NCBI GenBank assembly: GCA_017557505.1
Contig: JAFYYP010000026.1
Coordinates: 1 to 64,000, forward strand
DNA from: Bacillota bacterium
GTDB taxonomy: Bacteria > Bacillota > Clostridia > Peptostreptococcales > Anaerovoracaceae
Direction: 5' to 3'
Length of the DNA: 64,000 nucleotides
In this document: one piece after another, positions 51,927-60,660 of the stretch
How positions within the stretch are numbered: position 1 is the first letter of the stretch
Layout of the letters: each line of letters opens with the position of its first letter
Position numbers and translations under genes: made by a program
The notes under the pieces: model-generated
Seen by the model: the letters and a program-made list of their open reading frames with translations, nothing else
Database searches by the model: none
What the model was told of the DNA's origin: nothing

Positions 51927-51963
51927 GCAATAATCTTTATTCTTTCAGGTTCAGTTTTAAAGT

Positions 51964-52263
51964 TTAGATCTCCATGTCGAGGAAATAGGAGGAGAATCCT
52001 TTTCCGTGCATGTCGACGGAGAGGGAGCGGGTCACGCCGCCGCCCAGCGCAGCCTGCATCACGTAGTTCAGGCAGCACACGTCGGGCAGTTCATAGCGGA
52101 CGACTTCGCCCTTTACCATGCCCTTGAAGTGTTCCTTGACCTTCTCTGCGGTCACCTTCTCCTTGAGCATTTCGAAGTCCTTCTCATCGTAAGGAATGAG
52201 GGACAGGTTGGAGATGTTGCCCTTGTCGCCGGTACGGGAATGAGCGATCTCGTAAAGTTTCAT
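51964..52263 (-). CDS. AtuA-related small protein
   Basis: The 99-residue protein has IAHSRTGDKGNISNLSL, the pattern of the C-terminal AtuA-related domain, and a central VVRYELPDVCCLNYVMQAALGGGVTRS. In many bacteria this domain is fused to the AtuA protein; here it is a separate gene 17 bases after it. ATG 52263 has AGGAGG upstream. Function unknown; the pair is linked to acyclic terpene utilisation elsewhere, but here it lies beside a carboxylate transporter. Confidence 0.85.
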   Translation of the reverse strand: MKLYEIAHSRTGDKGNISNLSLIPYDEKDFEMLKEKVTAEKVKEHFKGMVKGEVVRYELPDVCCLNYVMQAALGGGVTRSLSVDMHGKGFSSYFLDMEI

Positions 52264-52280
52264 TTCTGCGTCCTCCTTTC

Positions 52281-53627
52281 CTAAACGGTATAGACTGCGA
52301 TCTCGGGCTTGACGTCGTTTCTGTTGATCAGGATGGATGCAACGGAGACGATGTCGCGGGTGCGCTTGACCGCACCGCAGCCGCCTGCGGGGCCGTTGGT
52401 GTACAGCGCTTCGACTTCGTTCGGTACGAGGTCTGCGATGGCCTTGGTCTTGGCTCTGCCGGCTACTCTCACGCGGACTTCGGACGGCTGGCTGGGCAGC
52501 TGGTTGTCCGGATTCCAGTACAGGGAGTTGCAGCCGATCAGGTCGTACTTCATCTCGTCGAACGCGCCGGGGGCGACCAGTTCGAGTCTGCCCTTGACGA
52601 TTTCGAGCGCGAGCTTGGCTCTTTCGAGGCAGCCGGGGCCGCCGTAAGAGATCTCGCCGTCGCCGATGAAGCAATCCTTGTAGCCGATGGAGCACTTGAA
52701 CGTGCTGGTCTTGGGCTTGCCGGTGACGCCGGAGACGCGCACTCTGTCCTTACCCTCCTGGGTGAACTGGATGTGCTTGAAGTCCGCGACGACGTCCGGA
52801 GTGATGTAGTTTTCGGGATCGTGGATCTCGTAGCAGATCTGCTCTTTCAGCGTGTCTCTGGTGACCATGCCGCCGGAGCCTTCGACCTTCGTGATCACGA
52901 GGGATCCGTCTTCGGAGATCTCAGCGATGGGGAAGCCCAGATGCGCGGGATCGGGAACGTCCTTCTTGCCCGGTTCCATGTAATAGCCGCCGGTCGCCTG
53001 GCCGCCGCATTCGAGCAGGTGGCCCATGGCGGTGCCTTTGCCGAGCTTATCCCAGTCTTCCATGTCCCAGCCGAACTCGTAGATCGCGGGGGCCATGAAG
53101 ATGGCGGGGTCTGCCACGCGGCCGGTGATGACCACGTCGGCGCCGGCTTCCAGCGCCTTGATGATGCCTTCGACGCCGAGGTAGGCGTTGGCGGAAACGA
53201 CTTTGCCGTCGAGCTCTCTGAGAGGCTTGTGGTTCTCCCAGACTTCGACTTCGTCGTACTTGTCGATGATAGGCAGGATGTCGTCGCCCGTGACGCAGGC
53301 GATCTTCATGCCGGTGAGGCCGTGCTTCTTGGCGATCTCAACGCACTTTTCGGCAGCGGCTTCGGGGTTGGCGGAGCCCATGTTCGTGATGAGCTTGACC
53401 TTGTGCTCCCAGCAAAGGGGCAGGGCCTTTTCCATACGGTATTCCAGCAGGCCGTTGTAACCCTTCTTCGGGTCCTTCAGCTTTGCTTCCTGACCGATGG
53501 CGATGGTGCGCTCTGCGAGGCACTCATAGCTGATATAGTCGAGATTTCCCTTTTCGATGAGTTCCAGGGAGGGTTCCAGTCTGTCGCCCGCATAGCCGGC
53601 GCCGGAACCGATTCTGATCGTTCTCAT
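52281..53627 (-). CDS. AtuA family protein (DUF1446)
   Basis: The 448-residue protein begins RIGSGAGYAGDRLEP and has ITNMGSANPEAA, AYLGVEGIIKALEAGADVVITGRVADPA and HLLECGGQATGGYY, all AtuA-family signatures. The family is named for acyclic terpene utilisation in Pseudomonas, but its chemistry is not established and clostridial members probably act in other acid breakdown. It lies between a CitMHS transporter and the small AtuA-related gene. Confidence 0.88.
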   Translation of the reverse strand: MRTIRIGSGAGYAGDRLEPSLELIEKGNLDYISYECLAERTIAIGQEAKLKDPKKGYNGLLEYRMEKALPLCWEHKVKLITNMGSANPEAAAEKCVEIAKKHGLTGMKIACVTGDDILPIIDKYDEVEVWENHKPLRELDGKVVSANAYLGVEGIIKALEAGADVVITGRVADPAIFMAPAIYEFGWDMEDWDKLGKGTAMGHLLECGGQATGGYYMEPGKKDVPDPAHLGFPIAEISEDGSLVITKVEGSGGMVTRDTLKEQICYEIHDPENYITPDVVADFKHIQFTQEGKDRVRVSGVTGKPKTSTFKCSIGYKDCFIGDGEISYGGPGCLERAKLALEIVKGRLELVAPGAFDEMKYDLIGCNSLYWNPDNQLPSQPSEVRVRVAGRAKTKAIADLVPNEVEALYTNGPAGGCGAVKRTRDIVSVASILINRNDVKPEIAVYTV

Positions 53628-53653
53628 GGTAGTTACTTTCCTTTCTTAGCAGG

Positions 53654-55024
53654 TTACAGGGCAACTGCGCCGGTGACGATCGCAACGATCAGCATGACGA
53701 TGCTGATGGCCCATGCAACGGGGAGAGTCTTCTTCTGGTGATCGCCGAAGTCCACGCCGGACAGACCGACCAGCAGGAAGGTGGAAGCGGTCAGCGGGGA
53801 GATCGGGAAACCGACGGTCATCTGGCCGAGGATGGCGGCGCGGCCTACGTCAGCAGCGGCAACGCCGAAGCCGGACGCGGTGTTCGCCAGAACGGGCAGA
53901 ACGCCATAGTAGAAGGAATCCGGGTCGAACAGCAGGGACGCGGGAGTCGCGATGGCGCCGACGATGGCCGGGAAGAATCTGCCCATGGAAGTCGGGATGA
54001 TGGAGACCAGCGCTTCGGACATGGCAGTGATCATGCCGGTGCCCTTCATAATGCCGGTGAAGCAGCCTGCTGCGAACAGCACGGAGCACATCATCAGGCA
54101 GGACTTGGCGTGAGCATCGACTCTGGCCTTGGAAGTCTTGACGTCGGGATAGTTGACGAGGGTCGCGATCACGTAGAAGACCATGAAGACGACTGCGGGT
54201 GCGAAGCCGGACTTCAGCAGGCAGGCGATGGCGGCGATGATCAGGAAGACGTTGAAGCCGAACAGGTTCGGGCGCTGCAGCGCTTCTTCCTCTTCCGTCA
54301 GCGGAGCGGGGGTGTAGACGATCTCAGCAACGTCTCCGCCGCCTTCGGCGAGGATGCGCTTCTTTTCAGACTTGCCGAGCAGGACCGCAACGATCAGCAC
54401 GCAGATGAGACCGGCGATGATCGCGGGCAGGTCGGGCATGAAGAATTCGACGGCGCTCGCTTCGCCCAGAGCCGTGGCTGCACGGACAGTCGGGCCGCCC
54501 CAGGGCAGGATGTTCATGACGCCTGCGGACAGAGCCACGAGGGTCGCCAGGGTGGTGCGCTTCATACCGACAGCGTCGTACAGGGGTACGAGGGGCGGTA
54601 CGCAGATCAGGAAGGTGACCGCGCCGGAGCCGTCGAGGTGAACGATGGCTGCCAGGATGGCGGTGCCGATGCAGATCTTGACGGGATCGGTGCCCACAGC
54701 GCCGATGATCTTGGCGATGATGGGACGGAACGTACCTGCGTCGGTGAGGATACCGAAGAACAGGATGGAGAAGATGAACATGACGCCGGTGGCGGCTACG
54801 GAGCCGATACCCTTGGAACCGGTGATCATGCCGCTCAGGGATTTGAAGTTTGCCAGGAAGTTGACAACGCCGGGGGCGTTCTCAGGATCGGTGACAAAGA
54901 ATCCGCAGGCGATGATGCCGGTGACGATGGGGACCGCGATGAGGGCTACCAGAGGGGAAGCCTTCTTGGTCATGATCAGCACCAGCATGACGATGACGGT
55001 AATGAAACCTAATGCTGCTAACAT
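53654..55024 (-). CDS. CitMHS family carboxylate:cation symporter
   Basis: The 456-residue membrane protein has about 12 helices and the family's motifs HLDGSGAVTFLICVPPLVPLYDAVGM (residues about 128-153) and NILPWGGPTVRAATALG. CitMHS proteins import citrate-metal complexes; with an AtuA pair downstream the real substrate may be another carboxylic acid. TAGGAGG precedes the ATG. Promoter and two upstream palindromes suggest control by the adjacent AAA+ regulator. Confidence 0.88.
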   Translation of the reverse strand: MLAALGFITVIVMLVLIMTKKASPLVALIAVPIVTGIIACGFFVTDPENAPGVVNFLANFKSLSGMITGSKGIGSVAATGVMFIFSILFFGILTDAGTFRPIIAKIIGAVGTDPVKICIGTAILAAIVHLDGSGAVTFLICVPPLVPLYDAVGMKRTTLATLVALSAGVMNILPWGGPTVRAATALGEASAVEFFMPDLPAIIAGLICVLIVAVLLGKSEKKRILAEGGGDVAEIVYTPAPLTEEEEALQRPNLFGFNVFLIIAAIACLLKSGFAPAVVFMVFYVIATLVNYPDVKTSKARVDAHAKSCLMMCSVLFAAGCFTGIMKGTGMITAMSEALVSIIPTSMGRFFPAIVGAIATPASLLFDPDSFYYGVLPVLANTASGFGVAAADVGRAAILGQMTVGFPISPLTASTFLLVGLSGVDFGDHQKKTLPVAWAISIVMLIVAIVTGAVAL

Positions 55025-55078
55025 GTGACCTCCTAAAGTTCGATAAAATAGTTAGTGCCGAATGATTGTTACGTTTTT

Positions 55079-55106
55079 ATCATAACAGGCGAGAAAAGAG
55101 CTTCAA
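55079..55106 (-). promoter_or_regulatory. Promoter of the CitMHS-AtuA operon
   Basis: Minus strand TTGAAG, 16-nt spacer, TATGAT. I see no convincing -24/-12 sigma-54 site in the same leader. Confidence 0.5.
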
Positions 55107-55145
55107 CAAAAAAGAGTTCTGAGAATTTGGAAATTCAGAACTCTT
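55106..55145 (-). terminator. Terminator of the AAA+ regulator gene
   Basis: Minus strand AAGAGTTCTGA and TCAGAACTCTT (11-bp perfect stem) followed by six T. Confidence 0.9.
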
Positions 55146-55185
55146 GATGGTTTGTTATTGTTGAAATTTCAGTTGATATGGCAGT

Positions 55186-55222
55186 TTCCAATATTCTGGA
55201 ACAGCATTCCAAATATGTGGAA
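55186..55222. promoter_or_regulatory. Two tandem 16-bp palindromes (TTCCA-N6-TGGAA)
   Basis: Copies at 55186-55201 and 55207-55222, 21 bp apart (two helical turns), 115-145 bases upstream of the predicted CitMHS transcript start. The first has the same sequence (TTCCAGAATATTGGAA, minus strand) as the copy in the regulator's own promoter at 56568. Confidence 0.7.
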
Positions 55223-55229
55223 ATGCCTG

Positions 55230-56543
55230 CTATTTCAACTTTGCGTACAGGCTTGCGAGCGAAATGCCCAGTTCTCTGGCCGCTGCTTTCTTGCCTTTCA
55301 GGTCGTTTCCGTAGTACTCCAGGGTCTTTAAGATCTCGGTTTTTTCGAACTCTTTTACCTTATCATATAACGGCATGGTATCGCGGGAAGATCCTTTTCC
55401 GACGTTTTCGGGCAGGTTGACCGCGGTGATGCGGTCGTCGCTGCAGGTGTAGGCCGAAAACTCCAGCACGGAGCGAAGCTCTCTGACGTTGCCGGGCCAG
55501 CTGTGGGACATGAGCCGGTCGAGCGCGTCGTCCGTGATGGTCAGGCGCCTTTTGAGCGTGATGGAAAGGTCGTCCAGGATCTGCGAGGTGAGCAGGGGCA
55601 CGTCCTCCATGCGTTCGCGCAGGGGCGGGATCTTGACCGCGAAGCTGTTCAGCGCATAGAACAGTTCGCTCGAAAAGCGTCCTGCGACGACGTTTTCCGT
55701 CAGGTCCACGTTGCTCGCCGCGATGATGCGAACGTCCACCGGCACTTCTTCGATCGCTCCGACCGGGCGTATCGTTCCTCTTTGGATCAGCCGCAGAATG
55801 CGGCTCTGCAGGTCGAGGCTGAGTTCTGAGATCTCATCAAGGAATAGCGTGCCGCCGTTAACGGCTTCGAGAAGGCCCAATTGCGCGCCTCTTTGGCCGA
55901 ACAGTTTTTCTTCGAGCGCAGCGGGTTCGAACAGGGCGCAGTTGATGGATGCGAACGGCTCCGTCCTGCGCGCGCTGGCGTTGTGGATGGCCTTGGCGTA
56001 CACGCCCTTGCCCGTGCCGGATTCGCACATGAGAAGGACAGGCGCGTTCACCTGCGCGATCTTTTTGGCGAACTCCTTGCAGGCCTGCGATTTGGGAGCC
56101 CTGGAGACGATCAGGTCGAACGTGACGGCCGCCGTGTCGCTCGCGTTCACCTGGTGCAGGATCTGGCGGTTGCGCTTTTCGACCTCGTCGATCTTCTGGC
56201 GCAGGCTCGAGGCCTCGTCCATGAACGTGACCACGGAGATGGCCCCCGTGATGAGGCCGTACTCGCGGATGGGGTACATGTTGACGAAATACGACGTCGC
56301 GCCTTCCTTTCGCTCCTGCTGCAGGATGGGCTCGCCGCTCATCATGACGGACGGCAGCTTTGCGCCGGGGCGAAGGCTTCTCAGTTTCTGACCTTCGATC
56401 TTGTCGGGGTCGATGCCGTTTTCCGAAGCGACGAAATTGCGGTAAGCCTTGTTGGCGAACACGATCACCTCTTCGGTATCGATGATGTTGATGCCTTCGT
56501 GCATCGAATTGAAGATGGCTTTGGCGGAATCAGAAAGAACCAT
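55230..56543 (-). CDS. AAA+ enhancer-binding-type regulator (PAS-AAA-Fis) lacking GAFTGA
   Basis: The 437-residue protein has a PAS-like sensor (residues about 5-110), an AAA+ domain with Walker A CESGTGKG at C173 onward, Walker B GGTLFLDEIS and PPLRERMEDV, and a C-terminal Fis-type HTH (GKKAAARELGISLASLYAKL). Between LFG and GGTLFLDEI only QRGAQLGLLEAVN is present; the GAFTGA loop that contacts sigma-54 is missing. So it probably does not activate sigma-54 promoters in the usual way. Likely controls the adjacent CitMHS-AtuA genes and itself. Confidence 0.9.
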   Translation of the reverse strand: MVLSDSAKAIFNSMHEGINIIDTEEVIVFANKAYRNFVASENGIDPDKIEGQKLRSLRPGAKLPSVMMSGEPILQQERKEGATSYFVNMYPIREYGLITGAISVVTFMDEASSLRQKIDEVEKRNRQILHQVNASDTAAVTFDLIVSRAPKSQACKEFAKKIAQVNAPVLLMCESGTGKGVYAKAIHNASARRTEPFASINCALFEPAALEEKLFGQRGAQLGLLEAVNGGTLFLDEISELSLDLQSRILRLIQRGTIRPVGAIEEVPVDVRIIAASNVDLTENVVAGRFSSELFYALNSFAVKIPPLRERMEDVPLLTSQILDDLSITLKRRLTITDDALDRLMSHSWPGNVRELRSVLEFSAYTCSDDRITAVNLPENVGKGSSRDTMPLYDKVKEFEKTEILKTLEYYGNDLKGKKAAARELGISLASLYAKLK

Positions 56544-56567
56544 GGAATCACCTCCATGGTTCTATAA

Positions 56568-56592
56568 TTCCAGAATATTGGAAATCTGTCAA
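56568..56592 (-). promoter_or_regulatory. Regulator promoter with embedded 16-bp palindrome
   Basis: Minus strand TTGACA (56587-56592) with the palindrome TTCCA-N6-TGGAA (56568-56583) directly downstream, over the -10 region. This placement fits autorepression. The promoter lies over the last codons of the BtpA gene. Confidence 0.6.
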
Positions 56593-57320
56593 GGGCGCAG
56601 CGTTTTGACTTTGTCCATCAGCTTTTTCACCTTCGCCGCATCCACGTCGCCGGTATCCTTGCCGCTGTCCTTGAAGTAGCTGCCCACGACCGCGGCGTCC
56701 GCTACCTTGAGCTGCTCGACGCAGTTTTCATCGTTCAGACCGGAGCAGATGACGAGAGGGAAGGACCCTGCGAGCTTTCGGAATTCCTGCAGTTTTTCCA
56801 GCGGCGTCTGCTGACCCGTGCCGTCTCCCGTGACGCAGATGGCGCCGCAGCGCTTCTTCGCTGTTTCGATGTCTTCCGCCAGGCTCTTTTCCGATAAGAC
56901 GGGCTGGTATTTGAACCGCACGCCGCCCAGCACCAATGCGTCCGTCCGCGGGTTTTCGAGGCTGAAGAAAGCGGAAAGCGATGCTTCGTCGCGCGGTTTG
57001 ACGTGGCCGACGACAGAATCGAGCTGCAGGAAATCGCAGGAATATTTCCTCGCCAGCAGATAGTTCAGCGAATCGAAATTCAGGCAGTTGACCCCTACGG
57101 GTACGCCCGGTTTATGGTCCTGCAGATAGCCCAGGACCCACTCGAGATCGTCGTACGTGCCGAAATAATCCTCGGCCAGAAGGGCGTCCGCGCCTCCTTC
57201 GAGGTAGGCTTCGATCTCTTTTTTTGCCCGCTCCTGCACATCTTCCTTGCTGCCGCCTTTCAAGTGCAGCACGCCGATGACGGGTTTTGGGGTTTTAAAT
57301 ACTTCCTGAAATGATTTCAT
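56589..57320 (-). CDS. BtpA/SgcQ family TIM-barrel protein
   Basis: The 243-residue protein matches the BtpA family: KPVIGVLHLKGG, GGADALLAEDYFG, PVGVNCLNFD and VTGDGTGQQTP, with GSYFKDSGK near the end. The family includes a photosystem I biogenesis factor in cyanobacteria and SgcQ, a putative nucleosidase in E. coli; here a sugar- or nucleoside-related role is likelier. Its start lies inside the pfkB-like gene (26-base overlap). Confidence 0.85.
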   Translation of the reverse strand: MKSFQEVFKTPKPVIGVLHLKGGSKEDVQERAKKEIEAYLEGGADALLAEDYFGTYDDLEWVLGYLQDHKPGVPVGVNCLNFDSLNYLLARKYSCDFLQLDSVVGHVKPRDEASLSAFFSLENPRTDALVLGGVRFKYQPVLSEKSLAEDIETAKKRCGAICVTGDGTGQQTPLEKLQEFRKLAGSFPLVICSGLNDENCVEQLKVADAAVVGSYFKDSGKDTGDVDAAKVKKLMDKVKTLRP

Positions 57321-58215
57321 CTAACTCTTGCTCCATTTGCGCGCGGAACGCGTCGTCCGCCAAAGGCCAGGGAGGAGTTTGTTTCGCGCAGTAAGAGGCA
57401 GCGAGGTTCGCCATCCAAACGGTTCTTTCCGGGCTCAACCCTTCCGCAATGCCGATCAGGGCCGCTGCCGTCGAACAGTTGCCGCAGCCGGTCGGGTCCA
57501 CGCTCTCTTCAAGGCCTATGGCCGGCGCGAACGTGCATCTGTCAGGCGTCACGAGGGCGGAGCCTTTTTCTCCGAGCCGGAAGAAGCAGGGCTTGCCGTA
57601 GCCCCGAAGCCCCGCAACGATTGTCTCGAGGTCTTCCGTTCCGAAGAAAGCGCAGGCCTCGTCATAGTTCATCGAGAATGCGTCCACCTGGGCGATGCGT
57701 GCATCGATAACCGCCTTGCACGAAGGATCTCTCAGGTTGTCTCCGTTGATCTCCCACATCAGAACTGCCTGCGGCACGAGCGCTTTTACTTCTTCGAAGC
57801 AGTCCGCGATCTTCGCAGACAAACTGGCTTCGATATAGATGCCCTTCGTCCCGGGTCCCGCGCATGCCGCGACCATTTCCGGCGTAATGCGGCCAACGTC
57901 CTTGGCCATCGCCTCGTAGTCTTCCCCCTGGCTGCACCGCTCGGTCCAGATGCCGTTCGCCCCGTAAATCAGTTCATATTTCAGTGTCTCGGGCAGGCAC
58001 TTCTTCACCCGGCAGTCTATGCCGTTCGCTTTGAACCAGTTCCCGTAGAACGCGTCGAAATCCGGTCCGGCCGTGCCCACGTAGGCGACGCTTTTCCGCC
58101 AGAACGCAAGGCCCGACGCTGCATACCACGAGCCGCCGGGCGTGTTCAGAATCTGTCTGCCGTCCGCGAACGTCACGTCCGTCAGCATGTTGTATCCCGC
58201 TGCGATGTATTCCAT
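57295..58215 (-). CDS. PfkB family sugar kinase-like protein, catalytic Asp replaced
   Basis: The 306-residue protein has the ribokinase fold: GGSWYAASGLAFWRK near residue 27 and the PfkB C-terminal signature DPTGCGNCSTAAALIG. In active family members the last loop reads GxGD, with Asp as catalytic base; here that residue is N246 (codon AAC). It may be a weak or inactive kinase or a sugar sensor. It lies between the ABC transporter and BtpA genes and is probably co-transcribed. Confidence 0.85.
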   Translation of the reverse strand: MEYIAAGYNMLTDVTFADGRQILNTPGGSWYAASGLAFWRKSVAYVGTAGPDFDAFYGNWFKANGIDCRVKKCLPETLKYELIYGANGIWTERCSQGEDYEAMAKDVGRITPEMVAACAGPGTKGIYIEASLSAKIADCFEEVKALVPQAVLMWEINGDNLRDPSCKAVIDARIAQVDAFSMNYDEACAFFGTEDLETIVAGLRGYGKPCFFRLGEKGSALVTPDRCTFAPAIGLEESVDPTGCGNCSTAAALIGIAEGLSPERTVWMANLAASYCAKQTPPWPLADDAFRAQMEQELDEIISGSI

Positions 58216-58224
58216 GATTCTTCC

Positions 58225-58950
58225 TTACATGTGGATGACCTGCGAGAGGAACAGCTTTAACCGGTCGCTTTGCGGATGGTCGAAGATCTGCTCGGGCGGG
58301 CCTTCTTCGATGATCTTGCCGCCGTCCACGAAGATGACGCGGTCTGCGACCACGCGGGCAAAGCCCATCTCGTGGGTCACGACGGCTAAGGTCATGCCTT
58401 CGTCCGCCAGTTCCTTCATGACGTTCAGGACTTCTCCGATCATCTCCGGGTCCAGCGCCGACGTCGGTTCGTCGAACAATATGACCTCCGGACTCTGGCA
58501 CAGCGCCCGCGCGATGGCGACCCTCTGTTTCTGGCCTCCGGACAGCTGCGAAGGGTAAGAACCTGCCTTATCCGCAAGTCCCACACGCTCCAGCAAAGCC
58601 ATAGCCGTCTGCTCCGCCTGTTTTTGCGGAACGCCTCCCGCCTTCACAGGCCCGAGCGTCAGGTTTTCGAGCACGGTCTTGTGCGGAAAGAGGTTGAACA
58701 GCTGGAACACGAAGCCGATGTGCGCCAGGTCCTTCGTCGTGTCCTTCGTAAAGTCCACGAGCTTGCCGTTCACGTACAGCTCGCCGCTGTCGGGCACTTC
58801 CAGCCCGTGCAGGCAGCGGATCAGCGTCGATTTGCCCGAGCCCGACGGCCCGATGATGCAGACGACTTCACCTTTTTCGATGTGCAGGTTCACGTCGTCG
58901 ACGGCCTTGATGTTCCCGAAGCTCTTGCAAAGATGCACTGCGTTAATCAC
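58225..58950 (-). CDS. glnQ: Polar amino acid ABC transporter ATP-binding protein
   Basis: The 241-residue ATPase has Walker [10 protein letters not shown] (residues about 34-42), Q-loop [17 protein letters not shown], signature [15 protein letters not shown] and Walker [14 protein letters not shown]. This is the GlnQ/HisP type. GTG start, overlapping the permease stop. With the next two genes it forms a complete importer. Confidence 0.93.
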   Translation of the reverse strand: MINAVHLCKSFGNIKAVDDVNLHIEKGEVVCIIGPSGSGKSTLIRCLHGLEVPDSGELYVNGKLVDFTKDTTKDLAHIGFVFQLFNLFPHKTVLENLTLGPVKAGGVPQKQAEQTAMALLERVGLADKAGSYPSQLSGGQKQRVAIARALCQSPEVILFDEPTSALDPEMIGEVLNVMKELADEGMTLAVVTHEMGFARVVADRVIFVDGGKIIEEGPPEQIFDHPQSDRLKLFLSQVIHM

Positions 58951-59623
58951 TTTCAGCCAGCCTCCTTTCGAGTTTGCGCGCGAAATAGGAGATGGTGAGG
59001 GTCATGATCAGGTACATGACCGTCGCGCAAAGCAGGGGCACCAGGTAGTTGTAGAACTTGGCGCCGAGCACGTCCGCGCTGTGCAGCAGTTCCACCGCAC
59101 CGATGGAAGCGAGCAGCGACGAATCCTTCAGCAAAACGATGAATTCGTTGATGTAGGGCGGCAGGATGCGCTTGAAAGCCTGCGGCAGGATGATCTCTTT
59201 CAAAGTCTGCTTGTGCGAAAGGCCTATGGTCTGCGCGGCCTCCCACTGGCCCTTGTCCACGGACTGGATGGCCGAACGGAACAGTTCCGTCGTATATGCC
59301 CCTGAGTTGATGCCCACGGCGATGGTGCCGACCAGGATGGGGTTGGGCGTGTACACGAAGTGGAACAGCGCCTTCGTTACGACCGGGCCGCCGAGGTATA
59401 AAAGCAGGATCTGCAGCATCATGGGCGTTCCGCGGATCACTTCGACGTAGACGTTCGCGATCAGCTTGGGGATCTTGTGCTTGCCCATCTTCGCCATGGC
59501 GGAAAGCAGCCCCAGGACGGAGCCTCCTGCCAGCGCGAACACGGCCACCAGGATGGAGAACCCCGCGCCCTTGAGCATGAACTGCAGGTTTTCAGGTGTT
59601 AAGATGCGTTGGAGTGCGTTCAT
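58943..59623 (-). CDS. Polar amino acid ABC transporter permease
   Basis: The 226-residue HisM/GlnP-type permease has about five membrane helices, [17 protein letters not shown], and the EAA loop [23 protein letters not shown]. The substrate class is polar amino acids. AAGGAAG precedes the ATG. A perfect stem-loop lies between this gene and the upstream binding-protein gene. Confidence 0.93.
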   Translation of the reverse strand: MNALQRILTPENLQFMLKGAGFSILVAVFALAGGSVLGLLSAMAKMGKHKIPKLIANVYVEVIRGTPMMLQILLLYLGGPVVTKALFHFVYTPNPILVGTIAVGINSGAYTTELFRSAIQSVDKGQWEAAQTIGLSHKQTLKEIILPQAFKRILPPYINEFIVLLKDSSLLASIGAVELLHSADVLGAKFYNYLVPLLCATVMYLIMTLTISYFARKLERRLAESD

Positions 59624-59649
59624 GGAATGCGTTCTTCCTTACAGAAACA

Positions 59650-59678
59650 ATCATGGCAGGAGATCGTCCTGCCATGAT
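59650..59678 (-). promoter_or_regulatory. Intercistronic stem-loop after the binding-protein gene
   Basis: A perfect 12-bp stem (ATCATGGCAGGA / TCCTGCCATGAT, 5-nt loop) without a T-run. Such hairpins between binding-protein and permease genes usually stabilise the upstream message or cause partial termination. Confidence 0.6.
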
Positions 59679-59710
59679 GCGAAATGTGAGTTAAGAGGAT
59701 CTTGCCAGAC

Positions 59711-60481
59711 TTAGTCGAACCATTTGACGACGAGGTCGCTGTATGCCTGGCTGGATACGAATGCCTGAATGATCTCGTTGACCTTGGCCTGCAGCTTGTC
59801 GTTGTTCATGTTCGTGATCGCTTTGATCTCTTCGCTCGTCAGATCATCGGCGATGATCTGGAATTTGCCCGGATTGGCTGCGATGTACGAATCGCATACG
59901 CACTTCTCCGTGATGATCGCCTGCATGGCGCCGCTCTTCAGCGATTCGCTCATGACTGCGATCTCTCCGGGCTGCGTGGAGAAGCCGTATTCCGGCGCCA
60001 TAGCCTCTGCGACTTCCATGCCCGTCGTGCCGTTGCCGGCGCCGACCAGGCCGCCCTGGAGGTCTTCCAGGGAATTGATGCCGTATTCCGTCGAAGCGAT
60101 GCAGCTCTGCGCGGAGGTCATGTACGTGTCGGTAAACAGAACGGATTTTGCACGTTCATCCGTGTAGGAGAAGCAGGAGATGCCCATGTCTACGGTTCCT
60201 GCGGTGACCGCGCTGATGATCGTGTCGAATTCCATCGGTACGATCTCAAGCTCGACGCCCAGCTCGTCCGCGATCATCTGGGCGATGTCTGCGTCCAGAC
60301 CGACGACGTTGCCGTCTGCATCGTAGGATTCATAGGGCGGATAGTCCGCCGCCATGCCGACTCTCAGCTTGCCCTGGGTGCCCAATTCGCTTTCCCAGGT
60401 CTCGTCGGAGGAGCCGCCTGAACAGGCGGCGAGGGAGAAGATCATTGTGAATGCCAGAAGCAATGCGAGTAGTTTTTTCAT
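59711..60481 (-). CDS. Polar amino acid ABC transporter substrate-binding lipoprotein
   Basis: The 256-residue protein starts with a lipoprotein signal (MKKLLALLLAFTMIFSLAAC, lipobox LAAC) and has the family-3 solute-binding pattern KLRVGMAADYPPYESYDADG, GLDADIAQMIADELG and ITAGT-like TVDMGISCFSYTDER. It captures a polar amino acid outside the membrane. ATG at 60481 is chosen for the signal peptide; an upstream ATG would put extra residues before it. Confidence 0.92.
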   Translation of the reverse strand: MKKLLALLLAFTMIFSLAACSGGSSDETWESELGTQGKLRVGMAADYPPYESYDADGNVVGLDADIAQMIADELGVELEIVPMEFDTIISAVTAGTVDMGISCFSYTDERAKSVLFTDTYMTSAQSCIASTEYGINSLEDLQGGLVGAGNGTTGMEVAEAMAPEYGFSTQPGEIAVMSESLKSGAMQAIITEKCVCDSYIAANPGKFQIIADDLTSEEIKAITNMNNDKLQAKVNEIIQAFVSSQAYSDLVVKWFD

Positions 60482-60548
60482 GGTGTCTGCCTTTCTTTTT
60501 CCTTTCAGAATGTCTGTTGCACTACCGTTTGTTTTCGGTGATGGTTGC

Positions 60549-60577
60549 ATATTACAAGGGAAATATTCTTTTGTCAA
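60549..60577 (-). promoter_or_regulatory. Promoter of the amino acid ABC transporter operon
   Basis: Minus strand TTGACA, 17-nt spacer, TAATAT, about 68 bases before the binding-protein start. Confidence 0.7.
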
Positions 60578-60625
60578 GCATTAATATTCAAAATTTTCGC
60601 ATATTGATGAATATTTTTATACATC

Positions 60626-60654
60626 TTGTGCATAAAACGTCCGCGTGGTACAAT
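60626..60654 (+). promoter_or_regulatory. Promoter placing the MBL transcript start at its ATG
   Basis: TTGTGC, 17-nt spacer, TACAAT. The ATG at 60661 begins 7 bases after the -10 box, so the mRNA may be leaderless; no ribosome binding site is visible. Confidence 0.5.
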
Positions 60655-60660
60655 AAAGCC

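Noticed and set aside
55025..55080. Possible sigma-54 promoter (CGGCAC region) before CitMHS
   Set aside because: The -12 GC element is missing; a sigma-70-like promoter fits better and the regulator lacks GAFTGA.
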